Shown piece by piece: positions 42,888 to 51,280 of a stretch of DNA of 64,000 bases. The position numbers were made by a program, and so were the translations under genes. The notes below the pieces were generated by a model. The model saw only the letters and a list, made by a program, of their open reading frames with translations. It was not told where the DNA came from and ran no database searches. Position 1 is the stretch's first letter, and each line of letters starts with the position of its first letter. The stretch lies in contig OY970164.1 in NCBI GenBank assembly GCA_963706555.1, positions 806,001 through 870,000 on the forward strand. The letters are read 5' to 3'. Source of the DNA: Bog-473 sp963706555. GTDB lineage: Bacteria > Actinomycetota > Acidimicrobiia > Acidimicrobiales > RAAP-2.

Positions 42888-43568
42888 GTGGACCGTTACT
42901 ACGACCCGTCCACGGACCAATTCTTGAGCGTCGATCCGGACCTGGCCGAGACCGGGCAGGCGTATGCCTTCACGGGGGATGACCCGCTGAACGCGACTGA
43001 TCCGTTGGGGCTTAAATTTAAGTGCAAGCACGGTCATTCATGTCCGACAAAGCCCAAGCCAAAGCATAAGTCCAAGCTAAAGCTAACGCCGAAGGCAGGG
43101 GCAAGGCGGATTGTGGCCTCCACACCCTACGGTGTACCCGTTACAGTCCCAGTGGCAACGGTAACCATTCCTGCGGGCGTTATGACGTTTACAATCTCGA
43201 GTTCAGTAACGATTGCCGGTCCCCATGCAAGCCAACATATCTCGGTGTCTACTGACGGAAGCGTTGATGTAGAGATTGGAAACGCGAAGGAAACGTTCTC
43301 GAGCGACGGGGCACAGGGAGGACTCATAGATGGAAGCACCAGCTACTCCTCAGACGGAGCATCCTATACCTACTCTCAGGATGGCCATGTGGGTCCGGAC
43401 ACCGTGACTGTCGATACCACGGCGACCATTGGATACAGCGACCGTGACCTTCCCGGGTCGCCCGAGGTCGATGCCGCCGTGGGCACTGTAGTAGCCGGCG
43501 CAACCTGGATAGTTTCGAAGGCAGCGGAATTCTGCAGTGCAAATCCGGAAGCTTGTATAGCGAAATGA
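42888..43568 (+). CDS. Orphan Rhs C-terminal tip 3
   Basis: 226 aa from GTG. The Rhs core block (DRYYDPSTDQFLSVDPDLAE to DPLNATDPLGL) is followed by a unique region: Lys-rich linker (PTKPKPKHKSKLKLTPK), a beta-rich Ser/Thr/Val part (TVTIPAGVMTFTISSSVTIA) and a hydrophobic end (AAVGTVVAGATWIVSKAAEF) with a C-terminal Cys pair. The toxin type is not recognised. The stop overlaps the next start by 4 bp. Confidence 0.8.
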   Translation: MDRYYDPSTDQFLSVDPDLAETGQAYAFTGDDPLNATDPLGLKFKCKHGHSCPTKPKPKHKSKLKLTPKAGARRIVASTPYGVPVTVPVATVTIPAGVMTFTISSSVTIAGPHASQHISVSTDGSVDVEIGNAKETFSSDGAQGGLIDGSTSYSSDGASYTYSQDGHVGPDTVTVDTTATIGYSDRDLPGSPEVDAAVGTVVAGATWIVSKAAEFCSANPEACIAK

Positions 43569-44191
43569 CAAGTCATTGGCGGCGCGATCTCTCTAGGACA
43601 TGGATCGTCATTCGAGTTGTGCTGTCTCAAAACAAAAGCAATCCCGCCAGAGGCCCGCTGCTCGAGATGTTGCTTCAAGGAAGTGACATTCCAAACGGCG
43701 ATTGGCAAGTCGTCTACGAAAATGCATTTCGGGCTGGCGCGGGGACGAGTACTGCGGACGAAGTACGCCGAGCTCGCAAAGCTCTCAACATCGTTGTCCT
43801 CCGTCGTCTCAGAGAAAATGCGACCCAGCGGATAATATCCCTTACAGCTGCCCCCTTCGCATCCGAGGAAGACGCAAAGTCATATCTGCCGAAGACAGTT
43901 ATTGGGATCGTCCGGAAGCCATTCTCGAAGGTAAGTGTCACAGAGGAGGGAGTCGTTGCGGTTGACGGGCTGGATCGATTGCCAGGCTCAATCGTGTATG
44001 AGATCCGATATGTTGGTCCGGCCGGAACAGGGGGCGACAGAATCATAGCGACCAGTGTGGGAAAAATCGTCCTGACTATGACCTTCACGTCGGCGAGTGA
44101 GTTGTGGCCCTGGAGCACGGCCCTCTCACTCGCAGAGTTGCAAGTCAATCGAATTCAAGAGGTGCAAGGGGACTCGCTTGGTTTCCTATGA
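43565..44191 (+). CDS. Candidate immunity protein 3
   Basis: 208 aa from ATG at 43565, overlapping tip 3 as ATGA. It is soluble, with a helical first half (RRARKALNIVVLRRLRENAT) and a beta-rich second half (VGIVRKPFSKVSVTEEGVVA-like). No family is recognised. Translational coupling to the Rhs tip supports an immunity role. Confidence 0.6.
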   Translation: MTSHWRRDLSRTWIVIRVVLSQNKSNPARGPLLEMLLQGSDIPNGDWQVVYENAFRAGAGTSTADEVRRARKALNIVVLRRLRENATQRIISLTAAPFASEEDAKSYLPKTVIGIVRKPFSKVSVTEEGVVAVDGLDRLPGSIVYEIRYVGPAGTGGDRIIATSVGKIVLTMTFTSASELWPWSTALSLAELQVNRIQEVQGDSLGFL

Positions 44192-44286
44192 CAATCCCCG
44201 ACCTGGTGAGTTACCTCATTGGTGAGACGGTCGCTGACCTGATTAATAGGCGTAGGCCTGATGACGACGGCAAAAAATGGCCCTAG
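44188..44286 (+). CDS. 32-residue protein coupled to immunity gene 3
   Basis: ATG at 44188 overlaps the previous stop (ATGA). It encodes MTIPDLVSYLIGETVADL, then INRRRPDDDGKKWP: an amphipathic helix and a charged tail. A third coupled reading frame in this cassette is unlikely by chance, though it is very short. Confidence 0.4.
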   Translation: MTIPDLVSYLIGETVADLINRRRPDDDGKKWP

Positions 44287-44517
44287 CAACCCCACGATTT
44301 ACGTTTGAAATGTGTCGCTTGGGGGTTTGACCATTTGAGTCGTGCTGATCCTCAACACTGGTGTCTTGTTGGGTCCACGCCGCAATTCAAGAAAGGCGTC
44401 GAACCCGTGCCCACGACGGACGAATATGGTCCATGAGTTCAGTGAGGTCGGGGCTCTGCGCGCCGCTATACAGACTGGACACCCCCTGACTACTGAACCG
44501 GAGGGCGACATACCCGC

Positions 44518-44537
44518 AGGTCTTAGTAGCGCCCTAT
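44518..44537 (+). repeat. Cassette-end motif, copy 3
   Basis: AGGTCTTAGTAGCGCCCTAT, 327 bp after immunity gene 3, sharing TAGTAGCGCCC with copies 1 and 2. Around it (44287-44711) no convincing gene is seen. Confidence 0.6.
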
Positions 44538-44711
44538 CAGGTAGATCCGCTGCTGAACCCTCTAGTTCGGAGAAGCGGCCACGTCTCCCAATCGGGCGGA
44601 AGTCGTGCCGCGATATCTCCTGGCCCGTCGCAACTCGGTGAACTTCGCACTCACAAATTCTCACCGACGTCGGACGAACCGTATTGTGCCTGACTCGTCG
44701 TCCATGTAGAC

Positions 44712-45816
44712 GTGAACTGCATCAGTGCGAGAGGACCCGGGGACCGGATGCAGATCGTTGCCTCCATGCTCAGCATCAACCAGTTCGCGCCCAAGTCCGC
44801 GGCGTCGTGCTGCCTTCGGCGGTCCAAAGCAGAGGGGACGATTCCGAGTCTCGGCACGTACGACGTATCGGCAGCCTGGGGACGGGGAGGGTGGTACAAT
44901 TCAGGTGTGTTTCGTACTACGCATGACTTCCCGGGGAGACCGAACGATGCGGAACATTTTCGTATCGCGGTGTGGCCGGGGCACGCCGTGCCCGTGCCAC
45001 CGGTAGAGGTCATGGCATTTGAAGAGATCTCTTTGCCGGTTTCAGCGGACGGCGAAGAGCACTCGGTCATCGGCGTGCGCGTGCACGGGGAATGGGGATC
45101 GGTCGAATTACCGGCGGGAATTCGCTATCCGGGAGATTCCGGGCCTGGATCCCGACGACCCAATGGCCCTGATTGCATTCATTAAGCAATGGGGACAGCT
45201 CACATCTTTTTGGAATCGAAGTCCAGTGGAGCTCTTACCCGAGAGCGATCAGGAAATGTTTCTTGAAGATGGCAGCTCCGGTGTGAGTCTCACGCCCGGG
45301 GAGGAATGTCCTTTTGTCCCCTTCCACGTCATTTCGTATCATGTACGGATCCTGCGTGCGGTTATCGCGCATTGGCACGCGTACCAGAACGACAATGAGT
45401 TCGGAATAGATGCTGCATGGACCTCTAACGGCTGGCCGGAACCCACACTATTTGACACGGCGTGGGATAGATGGGCCGATTACATGAACGCGGCTCTGGC
45501 ACCCTTCTCCGCACATGTTGAAATTCGTCCGAATGAACTACGGAATTTCGCCGGATGGAATCGTCCCCACATCGCAGCTTATTCAGCGATGATGCTCCAG
45601 ATCGCCAACGATGTGGCTACCGGAACGGCGTGGAAAGTATGTGAAAACGAAACATGCCAGAGTCTCTTTGCTTGCCAACGAGGGCGCGCTGAGGCAGGTC
45701 GAAGCCGAACTACCGGCGTCATGTACTGCACGAAGGAGTGCGCGAGGGCGCAGGCACAACGTCAATGTCGACGGAGAAAGCAAGCGGCGAAGCGCAATGA
45801 CCGAGGTAAACCGTAA
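44712..45816 (+). pseudogene. CGNR-like zinc-finger protein broken by a frameshift
   Basis: The frame through 44880-45130 encodes GGWYNSGVFRTTHDFPG, VEVMAFEEISLPVSADGEEH and GVRVHGEWGSVELPAG. Near 45130 (GCGGGAATTCGC) the coding frame changes, and the next frame gives EIPGLDPDDPMALIAFIKQW onward to a C-terminal zinc finger (CENETCQSLFACQRGR, MYCTKECARAQAQRQCRRRK). That finger resembles CGNR-type bacterial DNA-binding tails. ATG at 45012 or an earlier start may be used. The C-terminal piece alone is open from 45019 to 45816. Confidence 0.6.
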
Positions 45817-46264
45817 TCGCTGACGTTCGGCTCAACCCGACGCCACTCGGGGCCCGAATGTCCTTCCGTGTTTCTCAGCCGAGCTCCCGTGGCGCACCAT
45901 GTAATCGCCCTGAGCTGGCGGTGTGCGTATCGGACGCGAAACTGGCCCAAAATGAAGTCGACTGCCGTTGCGGAGGAGAGCCCTGGATGGTCCTGATACC
46001 CAGCGTCTGCGCTACGACATGCGCAGAGGCGACCGGGGTTGGGGCATAGTCGGCATTTGAGGGACCACAGGTGGCTCCTGGGTGCCTCTCGATGGCACAC
46101 GGTCCGAATCACGACGCGGGACGGAAAGAGGGGTGGCGACACTCGTCACACTCGCCCCTTTGGTTGGTGCAGAGCTGCGCCTGGTTGGTGCCAGAGCTGC
46201 GCCGGTCGGGCATTTGCGGGCCGTAGGGGCGAATCTGGCGGGCACTCGGTGGCATGTATCGTCC
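45817..46264. other. 448-bp gap, with a short direct repeat
   Basis: No supported gene. TTGGTGCAGAGCTGCGCC and TTGGTGCCAGAGCTGCGCC are adjacent direct repeats (about 46164-46203), of unknown meaning. Confidence 0.45.
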
Positions 46265-47461
46265 CTAGGCGACCCTTCTGCGGTTCGTAGCGAGCTTGGC
46301 CTGAACGATCTCGCCCGTGACAGCGTCGATGAAAACGTCGTGCGGTGCACCGTGGACAACCGTGGCAGCAGCCGTGGGCGTCACGAGCTTCGGTTCGTAC
46401 ATGCCGGCGATCTTCTCTGCCTTCTTCTGTGCCCATGCCAACCGTTCCAGCTCGTGTCTGGCCTTTTTAAGGGCCAGGTGGTCCACACCGTCAGCGGATA
46501 CCTTGTCGGCCGTGGCGTCCACGATGCCGCCTCTCCAGGTCGTGCGGTCGACCCGGACGGCACCCCCGGACGCCGCCAGCATTGCGAGCCGCCTGCGCAC
46601 GGTCGTCGGGTTCAGACCCGTCATGGTCGCCATCTCGGCCACGGTGACATCGATCTCGGGGTCAAGGAGTGAGGCGATACGCCAGGCGTTGCCCGCTCGG
46701 TGCCACCGATTCTGGCCCGGATCGGTCAAGTGAACTCTTTCGGTACATACGAGCCTTTCCCGTATGACAAGGCTTGTTGGTTGTACCGAGAAAGTGCACA
46801 TCTCTTCGGGTGCCCATCGGGACGACTCCAACTTGCCCGTGCACCATTGATTCTTCTTGAGCCGTGAGGTGCAGCGGACGTGGGTCATGAGCCGACCACC
46901 AGGCTTCAGCTGCTCAGTCACGGTCGACAATGCGTTCCCCGAGAATTCCGCAATCTGCCGGTAGCTGGCACCGACGTCCACCGGTCCGCCGTGCGTCACG
47001 CCGAGCATTGCCACGGCGGCGCAGGTCTTGAGGTCGGTGGTGCCCTTCGTTCCGGGGAAATCGGACTGGTCCAGTGAGTCCCACCACCGCATCCACATCG
47101 TCACGGTGTCGCCCCTGTCCTTCGCCTCCACGGTGTGCTTGCCGGGCGACCGAGGAGTCGTCATGCCCCGGTCGATGCCCCGCTTGACCGTGCGGGCGGC
47201 GTCCGACGTCGGGAGGCCCAACCTGACCGCCATGTACACCAGGCGGGGTTCAACGGTATGGCGCACAAGGTGACCGCCTCCGATCAGGTTGCCCATCTTG
47301 CACGCCGCCTTGAACAAGTCGGGGTGACGGAATCCCCGAGCGGTGCCGACCTCGATGCGGTCTAATTCACTGTCGAGCGCCGCCATGCCGTAGCGGCTGT
47401 TGCGGATGGTGATCGGTGACGACGCCGATGGCGCAGCCGATGGATGGGACAACTTGGACAC
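46265..47461 (-). CDS. Primase-C-terminal-like replication protein with winged helix
   Basis: 398 aa from GTG. The N-terminal part (GTARGFRHPDLFKAACKMGN, AARTVKRGIDRGMTTPRS) matches the helical PriCT-like region that ends many phage and plasmid primases (LGxLVxxGxL...TIRSGLxxGxxxPR). A winged-helix segment (IASLLDPEIDVTVAEMATMT, GLNPTTVRRRLAML) follows. No AEP polymerase or helicase motif is present, so it is probably an initiator or accessory protein. It is divergent from the zinc-ribbon gene at 47576. Confidence 0.6.
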   Translation of the reverse strand: MSKLSHPSAAPSASSPITIRNSRYGMAALDSELDRIEVGTARGFRHPDLFKAACKMGNLIGGGHLVRHTVEPRLVYMAVRLGLPTSDAARTVKRGIDRGMTTPRSPGKHTVEAKDRGDTVTMWMRWWDSLDQSDFPGTKGTTDLKTCAAVAMLGVTHGGPVDVGASYRQIAEFSGNALSTVTEQLKPGGRLMTHVRCTSRLKKNQWCTGKLESSRWAPEEMCTFSVQPTSLVIRERLVCTERVHLTDPGQNRWHRAGNAWRIASLLDPEIDVTVAEMATMTGLNPTTVRRRLAMLAASGGAVRVDRTTWRGGIVDATADKVSADGVDHLALKKARHELERLAWAQKKAEKIAGMYEPKLVTPTAAATVVHGAPHDVFIDAVTGEIVQAKLATNRRRVA

Positions 47462-47575
47462 GACGGAACCGCCCGGAGATTCGGAGGCGGAGCCTGTTCA
47501 AGTTGAGCGACATTCCCGTTCCACCGGGAGGCGCATCGACCATTTGGTTGGACGACTGCCTTTTAGGATACGGCC

Positions 47576-48064
47576 ATGGATACAGGGGAAGGGCGGATGC
47601 TGCCGCTCCCGACGCCACCAGGGCGCACGGACCCCATCGAGGTCCGATGCCTGCCGTGCGCCAAGGGCAGGAGAGAAGCTTCGGCTCCGTTGCTGGCAAT
47701 CATCCAGCCGCAGGACCCCGACGCCGACATGGAATGGCACCACCTGGTGATTCGTCAGCCGATCCGCATGAGCGCCGACACCGTTTCCGACCTAGCGGCA
47801 AAGCGCCGAGACATCTGGCGCAGGGCTGACAAGCCCTCCACGACCGACCCCGCCGATTTGTTCACTGGTCGGACCCGGACGGTGGACGTCGGTTTTGTGG
47901 ACGTGACGACGGAGAGGGTGACAGGTGCGGAGTGGGATGGCCGCTTCGACCTCAAGTGCCCCGCCTGCGGGCACGTCCCGTCCAAATGGCCCGTCAAGTC
48001 GCTGGTGACCCTGGTGCGGCAGAAGGCGATGTCGGCCGGTAGCGCCCGCTACGTCTGCGTCTAA
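47576..48064 (+). CDS. Small zinc-ribbon protein of unknown function
   Basis: 162 aa from ATG. One Cys pair is CLPC (near 25) and another is CPACGH (near 128). Between them lies WHHLVIRQPIRMSADTVSDL. TAGGAT seven bases before the start would suit a leaderless promoter, though no clear -35 is seen. No family is recognised. Confidence 0.55.
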   Translation: MDTGEGRMLPLPTPPGRTDPIEVRCLPCAKGRREASAPLLAIIQPQDPDADMEWHHLVIRQPIRMSADTVSDLAAKRRDIWRRADKPSTTDPADLFTGRTRTVDVGFVDVTTERVTGAEWDGRFDLKCPACGHVPSKWPVKSLVTLVRQKAMSAGSARYVCV

Positions 48065-48156
48065 GCCTGAAGCGCCACCAACACGGCCTAGACGGCCTCC
48101 TGCCTGTCGGAACCGCTCCGTCCTACCTCGGGGCAATTCCACCAGTGACATCCCAT

Positions 48157-48609
48157 CTAGCCCAGCGGTGCCTCCTCACCGACGAGGGCCAGCTGATGAG
48201 GCGAAGGAGCGAGGACGGTGCCGAAGGTGCTGAACGCCGCCGTGAAGTCGGTACCTCGAAAAATTCGCCGCATCCGCCAACACCGAATGGTTGGCGATCT
48301 GCATCGCCCTCTGCGCCTCCCGGAAGTCAATCCCCGCCATCTGCAAGGCATGCAACCATTCGCCATGCTCCAATGCGGCCTTGCACTCAGCCAACAGCTG
48401 CCCGTATGCGATGATGGCCTCGATGGTGCCTTCCGGGTGGCCTGCAACTCCTCGGCCCATTGCTCCGGCGTCTTGAATCCGGGTAGCGGATCCATCATGG
48501 CTTCGATTCTGGCTATCTCGCCCTTTGTAAGGATGCTCCCGACGACGTCGTCCTTCTTGAGCCGCCTCTTGGTGCGAGGTGCGGTTTCCCCGATGGTGAT
48601 GACGGACAT
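48157..48609 (-). pseudogene. DUF3102-like paralogue broken by frame changes
   Basis: From ATG at 48609 the frame gives VITIGETAPRTKRRLKKDDV and MDPLPGFKTPEQWAEELQAT. The homologous core then continues in another frame: TIEAIIAYGQLLAECKAALE, ALQMAGIDFREAQRAMQIAN. The end (TDFTAAFSTFGTVLAPSPHQ) returns to the first frame. It is clearly related to the protein at 37213 (TVEAILAYGHTLTAGKAALG). Two compensating indels, biological or technical, explain it. Confidence 0.65.
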
Positions 48610-48756
48610 GCACAACTTCTTTCAGGTAGCCATCCGGGCTTCCCCGGTGGAGCACACTGGCTATCAAAAGTGTGTGCATGCACCGTCCACCTGGTTCTTT
48701 AGGTGCAGCCCATCTGGCGTTTTGAGGGCTGGGCGTCGGTCAGGGGTTCTCGACTG

Positions 48757-48789
48757 ACTATGTGGCAGAGAGGCGTATTACCTGGGCCA
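48757..48789. other. attR: element-side arm plus core
   Basis: ACTATGTGGCAG (48757-48768) is the exact inverse of the arm at 21085-21096. Eleven bases later comes the core ACCTGGGCCA (48780-48789), then virD4 coding sequence. Confidence 0.85.
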
Positions 48790-49915
48790 GGTCCTGCCAG
48801 ACCGTGACGAGCTGGATGCCATGGGAGGCGCAGGTGGCCGCAAGTCCGTCGAGCTCGGGCAGGGGCGCAATATGCGCCGCTTCGTCGAGCACGACGAGCA
48901 GCGGTGGATCAAGGGGCCTGCCGCTCCGGGTGGCTTGGGTGAAGGCATGGGAAAGGACCTGCTGGGTCAGCGCACTGAAGTAGCCCCGCAAACGGCGTTG
49001 GTCGTGGGCCGGGGCGCAGAGATAGAGGGTATGGCTGCCACTGAGCAGCTCGGCCGGTTCGAAGGCGTCCGTGGTCGCGTGCGGCGAGGTCCCGACGAAG
49101 GGCGCCAGGATCGTCTCGGCTGTTGTGTACACAGAGCTGCGCGTCCGCTCGTCGCGGCACCACGTCGAGCGCGCCGCGTCGAGCGCCTCGGTCACGCCTG
49201 CCTGTTCGAGGATGAAGGAGACGTCGCTCGCTTCCTGGGTGTCGACCCACCGCACGACGTCGGCCATCGAGCGGCGGTCACGCGCTGCCGCGAAGAACAA
49301 CGGGGCGAGGAGCTTGGCTGCGGTGGCATACCAGAACTCCCCGTCCGCGGTGGTGCCGTCGGCCTTCGCTGTCTCGGCCAGGTCGGCGGCCACCCGGAGC
49401 GCTGCGTTCCAATCGTTGCAACGGGTAAGGGGCGACCAAGTGCTCGGACGGGCCCCCGTGGATCCGGTCGGATCGATGCACCAGATGCGCCCGCGTTCGT
49501 TGCGTTGGCGTCTGGTGGAGCGCATGAGGTCGCTCTTCACGCTGGCCGCAACCACCGGCCCTTCCCACGCCAGGATCGCCGGTATGGCCAGCGCAGTGGT
49601 CTTCCCGCTCTGCGTCGGGCCCACGACGACGACGGACTGGGCGCGCTCCGCCGCCAACAGGGCGGGCTGCATGCGGCCGTGCACTGTCCCCAAGGCGAGG
49701 CGACCCGGGTGTGCCGCCTTGGCGTCGATCAACAGTGCCCGCAGATCGCGGTGGTTGGCCCAACGGGCGCCCCGGGACTGCGGCTTGTGGCGCCGCCAGG
49801 GAAGCGTGACCGAGCCCCTGGCGGAGACAGCAGCGAACAGTGCCCCGCCGAGCGCGAGCGGGAGAATCGCCTCGGAGAGCGCCGGCACGCGATTAACCGG
49901 CGCCCATCGCTGCAT
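48758..49915 (-). CDS. 5' part of interrupted virD4/traG-like coupling protein
   Basis: 385 codons from ATG at 49915. An N-terminal TM-like segment (AILPLALGGALFAAVSA) precedes Walker A VVVGPTQSGKTTALAIPAI and Walker B LLVVLDEAAHIAPLPE. The last native residues are LVTVWQDLAQV; the following codons IRLSAT and the stop come from the element. The truncated protein lacks the C-terminal part of the ATPase and is probably inactive. With 20669-21075 it forms a 510-aa T4SS coupling protein. It overlaps the virB4-like gene by 23 bp. Confidence 0.9.
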   Translation of the reverse strand: MQRWAPVNRVPALSEAILPLALGGALFAAVSARGSVTLPWRRHKPQSRGARWANHRDLRALLIDAKAAHPGRLALGTVHGRMQPALLAAERAQSVVVVGPTQSGKTTALAIPAILAWEGPVVAASVKSDLMRSTRRQRNERGRIWCIDPTGSTGARPSTWSPLTRCNDWNAALRVAADLAETAKADGTTADGEFWYATAAKLLAPLFFAAARDRRSMADVVRWVDTQEASDVSFILEQAGVTEALDAARSTWCRDERTRSSVYTTAETILAPFVGTSPHATTDAFEPAELLSGSHTLYLCAPAHDQRRLRGYFSALTQQVLSHAFTQATRSGRPLDPPLLVVLDEAAHIAPLPELDGLAATCASHGIQLVTVWQDLAQVIRLSAT

Positions 49916-51164
49916 CTGTGTTCACCAGCATCCGCTCCATCTGGCTCAGGCGGTGCTGGACGAGGAACGAGCCCTGACCCACCTTCCAGAGCGCGACGCC
50001 CCTGCGCAGTTGCGGGAGAAGTTCGGCTTCGGTCGTCGAAAGCGACAGTAGGTCCGAGGCTACGCGCAACTCCCCCGGTGATTGGGCGTATATGACGCGC
50101 GTCTCGGAGTCCGCCAGGAGTCCCTGCGCCAGTGCCACCTGCTCGGAGTCCGATGCGCCGACCGAGTGCAGGTCTGAGACGCGGTGCAGCACAGCCACGT
50201 TGGAGACACCGAAGGCGCGCGAGAGTTTCCACGACGACTGGAGCCATCGGGCCACACCGAGATTGGACAGGATGGCCCAAGCCTCGTCGACGACCAGGAA
50301 GACCTGTCCGCCCGGAGCTGGGCCCGACGTCGTGCGGGCCAATGCGGCTTGGAGCCAGGCCGTGGCACAGGCCATCAGGACACCCAGAGCAGTCGATGTG
50401 TAGAGCGCCGAGAGGTCGAGGATGACGAGGGGGGCGGAAAGATCGAGCCCCGGCGTCGTGGGGCCGTCGAACATGCCGCGCAGATCACCGTGGACCAGCC
50501 GGCGAAGTTCGAGTGCCACATCGCGCCCGTCCTCCAACAGCTCACACAGCCCGGTGCGCAGCGATCCCGCTGCTTCTGCGGTCGGCGTCAGAAGGGCTTC
50601 GACGACGGACGGGACCGTCGGACTGTTCGTCCGTCGCGTCGCAGCGGCCAGGGCCAGGCCGAGCGCAGCGCGTTCACGGGGGAGCAAATTGCGGCCGAGG
50701 CATGCGCAGGCGAGCGAGGTGAGGAGTTCGGTCTGTCGTCGGGCTGTGCTGCCGGGACCGTCCTCCCCCGCACGCTCTGGGCCGGCGTCGAGTGGATTGA
50801 GCCGGATGGACCCGCCCGGTCGCAGTGCCACCGGTCGCACGCCCCATGCCGCCGCCAGGTCGCCGTACTCACCCTTGGGATCGACCACCCACGCCCGTCG
50901 ACCAAAGACGGCCTGACGCCAGAGGAAGGTCTTGACGAAGGCGCTCTTCCCTCGACCGATCTGGCCGAAGACCACCATGTTGGGGTTGGAGACGACCCCT
51001 TGCGCGTAGAGCTCGAAGGGATCGAAGACGAAGGATCCGCCGAGGAGGTCATCCCCGATGACGACGCCTCGCTGACCCAATCCCCTTTCTGCAATGAACG
51101 GGTAGGCGGCGCCGAGGTTGCGCGTGGTGACCTGATGGGCGGGAACCCTCGGCGTTCGGTCCAT
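49893..51164 (-). CDS. VirB4/TraC-like conjugation ATPase
   Basis: About 423 aa from ATG at 51164; TTG at 51215 is possible. Walker A is VFGQIGRGKSAFVKT, followed by WVVDPKGEYGDLAAAWG. Walker B is VFLVVDEAWAILSN. ATTRNLGAAYPF-like and ERGLGQRGVVIGDD segments are typical of actinobacterial VirB4 proteins. It energises type IV secretion. It lies directly upstream of virD4 on the minus strand. Confidence 0.88.
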   Translation of the reverse strand: MDRTPRVPAHQVTTRNLGAAYPFIAERGLGQRGVVIGDDLLGGSFVFDPFELYAQGVVSNPNMVVFGQIGRGKSAFVKTFLWRQAVFGRRAWVVDPKGEYGDLAAAWGVRPVALRPGGSIRLNPLDAGPERAGEDGPGSTARRQTELLTSLACACLGRNLLPRERAALGLALAAATRRTNSPTVPSVVEALLTPTAEAAGSLRTGLCELLEDGRDVALELRRLVHGDLRGMFDGPTTPGLDLSAPLVILDLSALYTSTALGVLMACATAWLQAALARTTSGPAPGGQVFLVVDEAWAILSNLGVARWLQSSWKLSRAFGVSNVAVLHRVSDLHSVGASDSEQVALAQGLLADSETRVIYAQSPGELRVASDLLSLSTTEAELLPQLRRGVALWKVGQGSFLVQHRLSQMERMLVNTDAAMGAG

Positions 51165-51280
51165 GACAGGGAGAGAACGGTCGCAGTACGGGCCACAGTG
51201 ACGAGCCTCTGGCAACCTGAGGATCGGGAAGTAGCCTGCTGCTCGAAGACCACGACGAGCGCGCAGTGCGGAAGGGCAAC

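Larger units (their letters stand above)
21066..48779. mobile_element. Integrated element of about 27.7 kb (serine-integrase type) inside virD4
   Basis: The ends are defined by the 10-bp core ACCTGGGCCA at 21066-21075 and 48780-48789. The flanking coding sequence reads continuously when one core copy is kept. The integrase gene starts 36 bp inside the left end. Cargo includes recombinases, an ECF sigma pair, an orphan methyltransferase, a primase-like gene and three Rhs toxin/immunity cassettes. No complete conjugation or virion gene is seen inside, so it is an integrative mobilisable element, satellite or genomic island rather than a full ICE or prophage. Confidence 0.88.

Noticed and set aside
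44299..44664. Frames on both strands around the third cassette-end motif
   Set aside because: Neither has a plausible start signal or family; they are probably spacer DNA.
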